Below are positions 13,933-14,123 of a DNA stretch of 14,123 nucleotides, piece after piece. The notes beneath the pieces are model-generated. The model worked only from the letters and a program-made list of their open reading frames with translations. It did no database searches and was not told the origin of the DNA. Source of the DNA: Psychrobacter sp. (lineage in GTDB: Bacteria > Pseudomonadota > Gammaproteobacteria > Pseudomonadales > Moraxellaceae). Each line of letters begins with the position of its first letter. Position 1 is the first letter of the stretch. The position numbers were made by a program, and so were the translations under genes. The stretch lies in contig JARIEH010000095.1 in NCBI GenBank assembly GCA_029256865.1, positions 1-14,123 on the forward strand, written 5' to 3'.

Positions 13933-14123
13933 ATGAGCTATCCAAAATTTATCGAATCGATTCCGTCTTATCAGCATCGCAATGGTGCGAACGCCACCGC
14001 GCCAATCACTGCCGCAGTGGCATGGGAAAACGTACCTGCTGGACTGGCCAATGCTGCCTCATTACCAGCGCTGTTCATTTCTCATGGTGCACCGACCTTT
14101 GCCATTGAGCAGTCCGCAACCAC
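13933..14123 (+). CDS. ygiD: YgiD-like extradiol dioxygenase, 5' part
   Basis: The first 63 codons of a gene that runs off the window. After about 46 residues comes L-P-A-L-F-I-S-H-G-A-P-T-F-A-I-E, the start of the DODA/LigB class III extradiol dioxygenase fold; the His in S-H-G is one of the metal ligands in the family. Such enzymes open catechol-type rings using non-haem metal and oxygen; E. coli YgiD acts on DOPA, though its natural substrate is unclear. The N-terminal extension before this block is longer than in E. coli YgiD (about 18 residues) and Ala-rich. An in-frame TGA sits directly before the ATG, so the gene cannot start earlier. There is no terminator between rlmH and this gene. 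The gene symbol is by similarity only. Confidence 0.88.
   Translation, partial: MSYPKFIESIPSYQHRNGANATAPITAAVAWENVPAGLANAASLPALFISHGAPTFAIEQSAT

Overview
The window looks like chromosomal DNA from a gammaproteobacterium of the family Moraxellaceae, most likely Psychrobacter. This is inferred from the gene set, the moderate base composition with AT-rich gaps, and the map-glnD-dapC order, which also occurs in related gammaproteobacteria such as Pseudomonas. I see no phage, insertion sequence, CRISPR array, tRNA or rRNA. Nearly everything is core housekeeping, so I do not claim a spectacular new system.

Layout. Positions 48-618 hold a minus-strand META/HslJ-type lipoprotein gene and its bidirectional terminator. 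A 399-base divergent gap follows, with a perfect 9-bp inverted repeat (789-814) and an extended -10 promoter for map. The gene map (1018-1812) ends at a strong terminator. Next come glnD (2043-4772), a convergent minus-strand two-helix membrane protein of unknown function (4832-5506), and dapC (5714-6952). A two-gene unit (7082-9687) encodes a cNMP-like/CBS/DUF294 nucleotidyltransferase-like protein and a DnaQ-fold exonuclease. The gap 9688-10073 contains an orphan minus-strand terminator, a possible minus-strand promoter and a 36-codon ORF. After it lie dacB (10074-12062), a four-helix membrane protein (12143-12643), a DUF421/YetF-family protein (12768-13298), rlmH (13348-13836) and the 5' end of a YgiD-like extradiol dioxygenase gene (13933 to the window edge).

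How the genes relate. glnD is the nitrogen sensor that modifies PII proteins. dapC feeds diaminopimelate and lysine synthesis, and dacB trims peptidoglycan that contains diaminopimelate. map removes initiator methionines and rlmH methylates 23S rRNA, so both serve translation. The DUF294 protein has a nucleotidyltransferase signature of the same broad fold as that of GlnD, plus ligand-sensing domains, and sits 17 bases upstream of the exonuclease gene. Its role is not known from sequence.

Best places for a second look: the putative minus-strand small RNA or small ORF at 9738-9890, the inverted repeat at 789-814, the DUF294-exonuclease pair, and the roughly 115-residue low-complexity insertion in DacB.
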